This document shows, in pieces, positions 23,584-25,041 of a stretch of 25,041 bases of DNA (the stretch's first letter is position 1; each line of letters opens with the position of its first letter). Made by a program: the position numbers and the translations under genes. The notes below the pieces were generated by a model. That model did not search any database and was not told the DNA's origin. It saw only the letters and a list, made by a program, of their open reading frames with translations. The stretch comes from Candidatus Aenigmarchaeota archaeon CG_4_9_14_3_um_filter_37_18 (GTDB lineage Archaea; Aenigmatarchaeota; Aenigmatarchaeia; CG10238-14), in NCBI GenBank assembly GCA_002789635.1, contig PFTQ01000019.1, positions 1 through 25,041 of the forward strand, given 5' to 3'.

Positions 23584-23970
23584 ATGAAAGAAAGAGAGGC
23601 AAGAAAAATGAATGTATTGATGGTAGTTGGTTTATGCGTAATAGCCGCGGTCTTAGGCCAAATATTCCAAAAAAAAGGAATGAAAGAAGTCGGGGAGATT
23701 TCTATAAAGGAGTTGTTTTCACCTAAAATCTTAAATATAGTTTTTCAAAAGTATGTCTTTATTGGGATCACATTCTATGTTTTAGGCTCAGGCCTCTGGT
23801 TGGTTGCGCTATCGAAAGGCGATGTTAGTAAGATTTATCCGCTCCTTGGAACAGGGTATATTTTCACTGCTATTCTAGCATTCTTATTTTTAGGAGAGAA
23901 ATTGACAGCTTTGAGAATAATAGGGGTATTGTTGATTTCATTGGGGGCTTATTTCACTATACTTTCATAA
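23584..23970 (+). CDS. Small EamA/SMR-type (ArnE/ArnF-like) membrane transporter
   Basis: A 128-residue protein with four hydrophobic segments. Features include GQIFQKKGMKEVG after the first helix, GSGLWLVALSKGDVSKIYPLL in the third helix region, and LGEKLTALRIIGVLLISLGAYFTIL at the end, all typical of the half-size drug/metabolite transporter family. In surface-glycan clusters such proteins flip undecaprenyl- or dolichyl-linked sugars (as ArnE/ArnF do). They act as dimers. The start could instead be the ATG at 23608 (MNVLMVVG), which removes a charged eight-residue extension. It follows the flavoprotein gene by one base and precedes GT2, so a lipid-sugar flippase role is plausible but inferred. 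Confidence 0.8.
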   Translation: MKEREARKMNVLMVVGLCVIAAVLGQIFQKKGMKEVGEISIKELFSPKILNIVFQKYVFIGITFYVLGSGLWLVALSKGDVSKIYPLLGTGYIFTAILAFLFLGEKLTALRIIGVLLISLGAYFTILS

Positions 23971-23980
23971 TTTGATTAAT

Positions 23981-24715
23981 ATGGAAACAAAACAGCCAAA
24001 AGTTTCAGTGGTTATACCAGTATATAATGAAGAAGATCAATTGGAATGGAGCATAAATAATGTAATGAAAGTATGTAGAAAAAATTACGGGAATAATTTC
24101 GAGATAGTAGTTGCGAACAACGCATCAAAAGACAGAACATTGGAAATAGCAAAAAAATTATCCAAAAAATATAAAGAAGTTAAATACATTCACCTAAATG
24201 AAAAAGGAAGAGGAAGGGCATTAAGGAAGGCATGGTCAATACTTGATGGAGACATTCTATGCTATATGGATGTGGATCTGTCAACTGACTTAAAGCATTT
24301 GAAACAGCTTACTGATGCAATAAAAAATGGGGCCGATGTTGCATTTGGGACGAGGCTTGTCCCTGATTCTGAGACTGAAAGATGCTTCACCAGGACGCTT
24401 TATTCTAGAACTTACAATCTGCTGCTGAAATTATTTTTCAATGCGAAATTCACAGATGCGCAATGCGGCTTCAAGGCAATAAACAGCAAAGTAGCTAAAA
24501 ATATAGTCCCTTATGTTGAAGGGAATAAATGGTTCTTTGACTCAGAGCTATTGATAAAAGCTGGAAGAAATGGGTATAAACTCGCAGAAATTCCAGTTCT
24601 TTGGGTGGAAGATTTAGGCACAACTGTAAATATAAGAAAAATAATAATCGAATACCTGACATGCATACTTAAATTAAGGTATGATCTATGGTTTAAAAAA
24701 GTTAAAACAAATTAA
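23981..24715 (+). CDS. GT2-family glycosyltransferase (dolichyl-phosphate sugar synthase-like)
   Basis: A 244-residue GT-A transferase with no membrane anchor. VSVVIPVYNEEDQLEWSI opens the fold; IVVANNASKDRT is the nucleotide-binding turn; CYMDVDLSTD is the DxD metal motif; and FTDAQCGFKAINSKVAK and FFDSELLIKAGRNGYKLAEIPVLW match the DPM1/Alg5-type group. These make dolichyl-phosphate mannose or glucose on the cytoplasmic face. I use the ATG at 23981; an upstream TTG adds three residues. The small flippase-like gene immediately upstream would complement such an enzyme by moving its product across the membrane. Confidence 0.88.
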   Translation: METKQPKVSVVIPVYNEEDQLEWSINNVMKVCRKNYGNNFEIVVANNASKDRTLEIAKKLSKKYKEVKYIHLNEKGRGRALRKAWSILDGDILCYMDVDLSTDLKHLKQLTDAIKNGADVAFGTRLVPDSETERCFTRTLYSRTYNLLLKLFFNAKFTDAQCGFKAINSKVAKNIVPYVEGNKWFFDSELLIKAGRNGYKLAEIPVLWVEDLGTTVNIRKIIIEYLTCILKLRYDLWFKKVKTN

Positions 24716-24722
24716 TAATAAC

Positions 24723-25041
24723 ATGAAGATTTTACTTATAAACCCGCCTCAGGTATTCTCGAAGTCGCAAGTGGCTGCTAGTGTGATACCTCCCTTAGGC
24801 TTAATGTACCTCGCATCAGTTTCTCAAGAAAAAGGCTATGAAGTGAAGATAATAGACGCTTTAGTAGAAGCTCCTGATAAAATCAATGGTTTTGATGAAA
24901 ACACCGGCTACCGCGGCCTCAATTTTGATGATATAGTAAGGCTAGTCCCAAAAGATACCGATATTATTGGCATTTCAAATCTATTCACATTTGCATACCC
25001 GATTGTAAAAGAACTCTCAAAAAAAATTAAGGAAAAATTTG
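24723..25041 (+). CDS. Cobalamin-binding-type radical SAM protein (partial, N-terminus only)
   Basis: The frame runs open to the end of the window (106 complete codons). It begins MKILLINPPQVFSKSQ, then IPPLGLMYLASVSQEKGYEV and DIIGISNLFTFAYPIVKEL, which is the start of the B12-binding-type domain seen in the two other radical SAM proteins in this window. The cluster motif lies beyond the window, so that half is inferred. It follows GT2 by seven bases. Confidence 0.75.
   Translation, partial: MKILLINPPQVFSKSQVAASVIPPLGLMYLASVSQEKGYEVKIIDALVEAPDKINGFDENTGYRGLNFDDIVRLVPKDTDIIGISNLFTFAYPIVKELSKKIKEKF

Overview
The window comes from an AT-rich archaeal genome. Evidence for archaea: an Hjc-type Holliday junction resolvase, an Orc1/Cdc6 initiator, a PolD small-subunit homologue, an archaeal family-B DNA polymerase, archaeal NAC, a SecD-type protein, an Alg7/AglH-type phospho-sugar transferase and Alg13/Alg14. 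TATA-like boxes lie about 25-28 bp upstream of several ATGs, suggesting many leaderless mRNAs; a few genes have GGTG-type ribosome binding sites instead. Several subunits look reduced or degenerate, so I lean to a DPANN-type lineage, but this is inference.

Left part (1-7792) is information processing. A CBS-pair/zinc-ribbon protein (minus) diverges from hjc, which is followed by a metallophosphoesterase. A frameshifted receiver-domain gene (minus) then diverges from a tight orc1/cdc6 - PolD-small-subunit-like - polB cluster. ORB-like initiator-binding sequences lie upstream of cdc6 and, more clearly, in the 310-bp gap after polB, so the cluster is probably origin-proximal.

The most notable signal is the polymerase pair. 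The PolD small-subunit (DP1) homologue has lost every recognisable metal ligand of its phosphodiesterase domain. The PolB next to it ends in a four-cysteine zinc module that resembles the C-terminal zinc finger of the PolD large subunit DP2. A B-family polymerase with a C-terminal zinc module plus an inactive calcineurin-like B-subunit is the architecture of the eukaryotic replicative polymerases. I propose, as inference, that these two proteins form a eukaryote-like PolB holoenzyme.

Middle part (7793-13094) is membrane and translation-linked: a TctA-family (DUF112) permease, a second receiver-domain protein with an unknown N-terminal domain, NAC, a SecD-like protein with an unusual membrane part, and an Alg7/AglH-like GlcNAc-1-phosphate transferase.

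Right part (13252-25041) is cell-surface glycan or lipid biosynthesis: a membrane-anchored protein of unknown function, Alg14 and Alg13, three cobalamin-binding-type radical SAM proteins (the last cut by the window end), an HPr-kinase/PEPCK-like P-loop kinase, a small methyltransferase, GT4 and GT2 glycosyltransferases, an FAD-dependent amine-oxidase-like protein and a small EamA/SMR-type transporter. A TnpB element with an overlapping 44-residue ribbon-helix-helix-like gene is inserted in this cluster. I found no tRNA, rRNA or CRISPR array.
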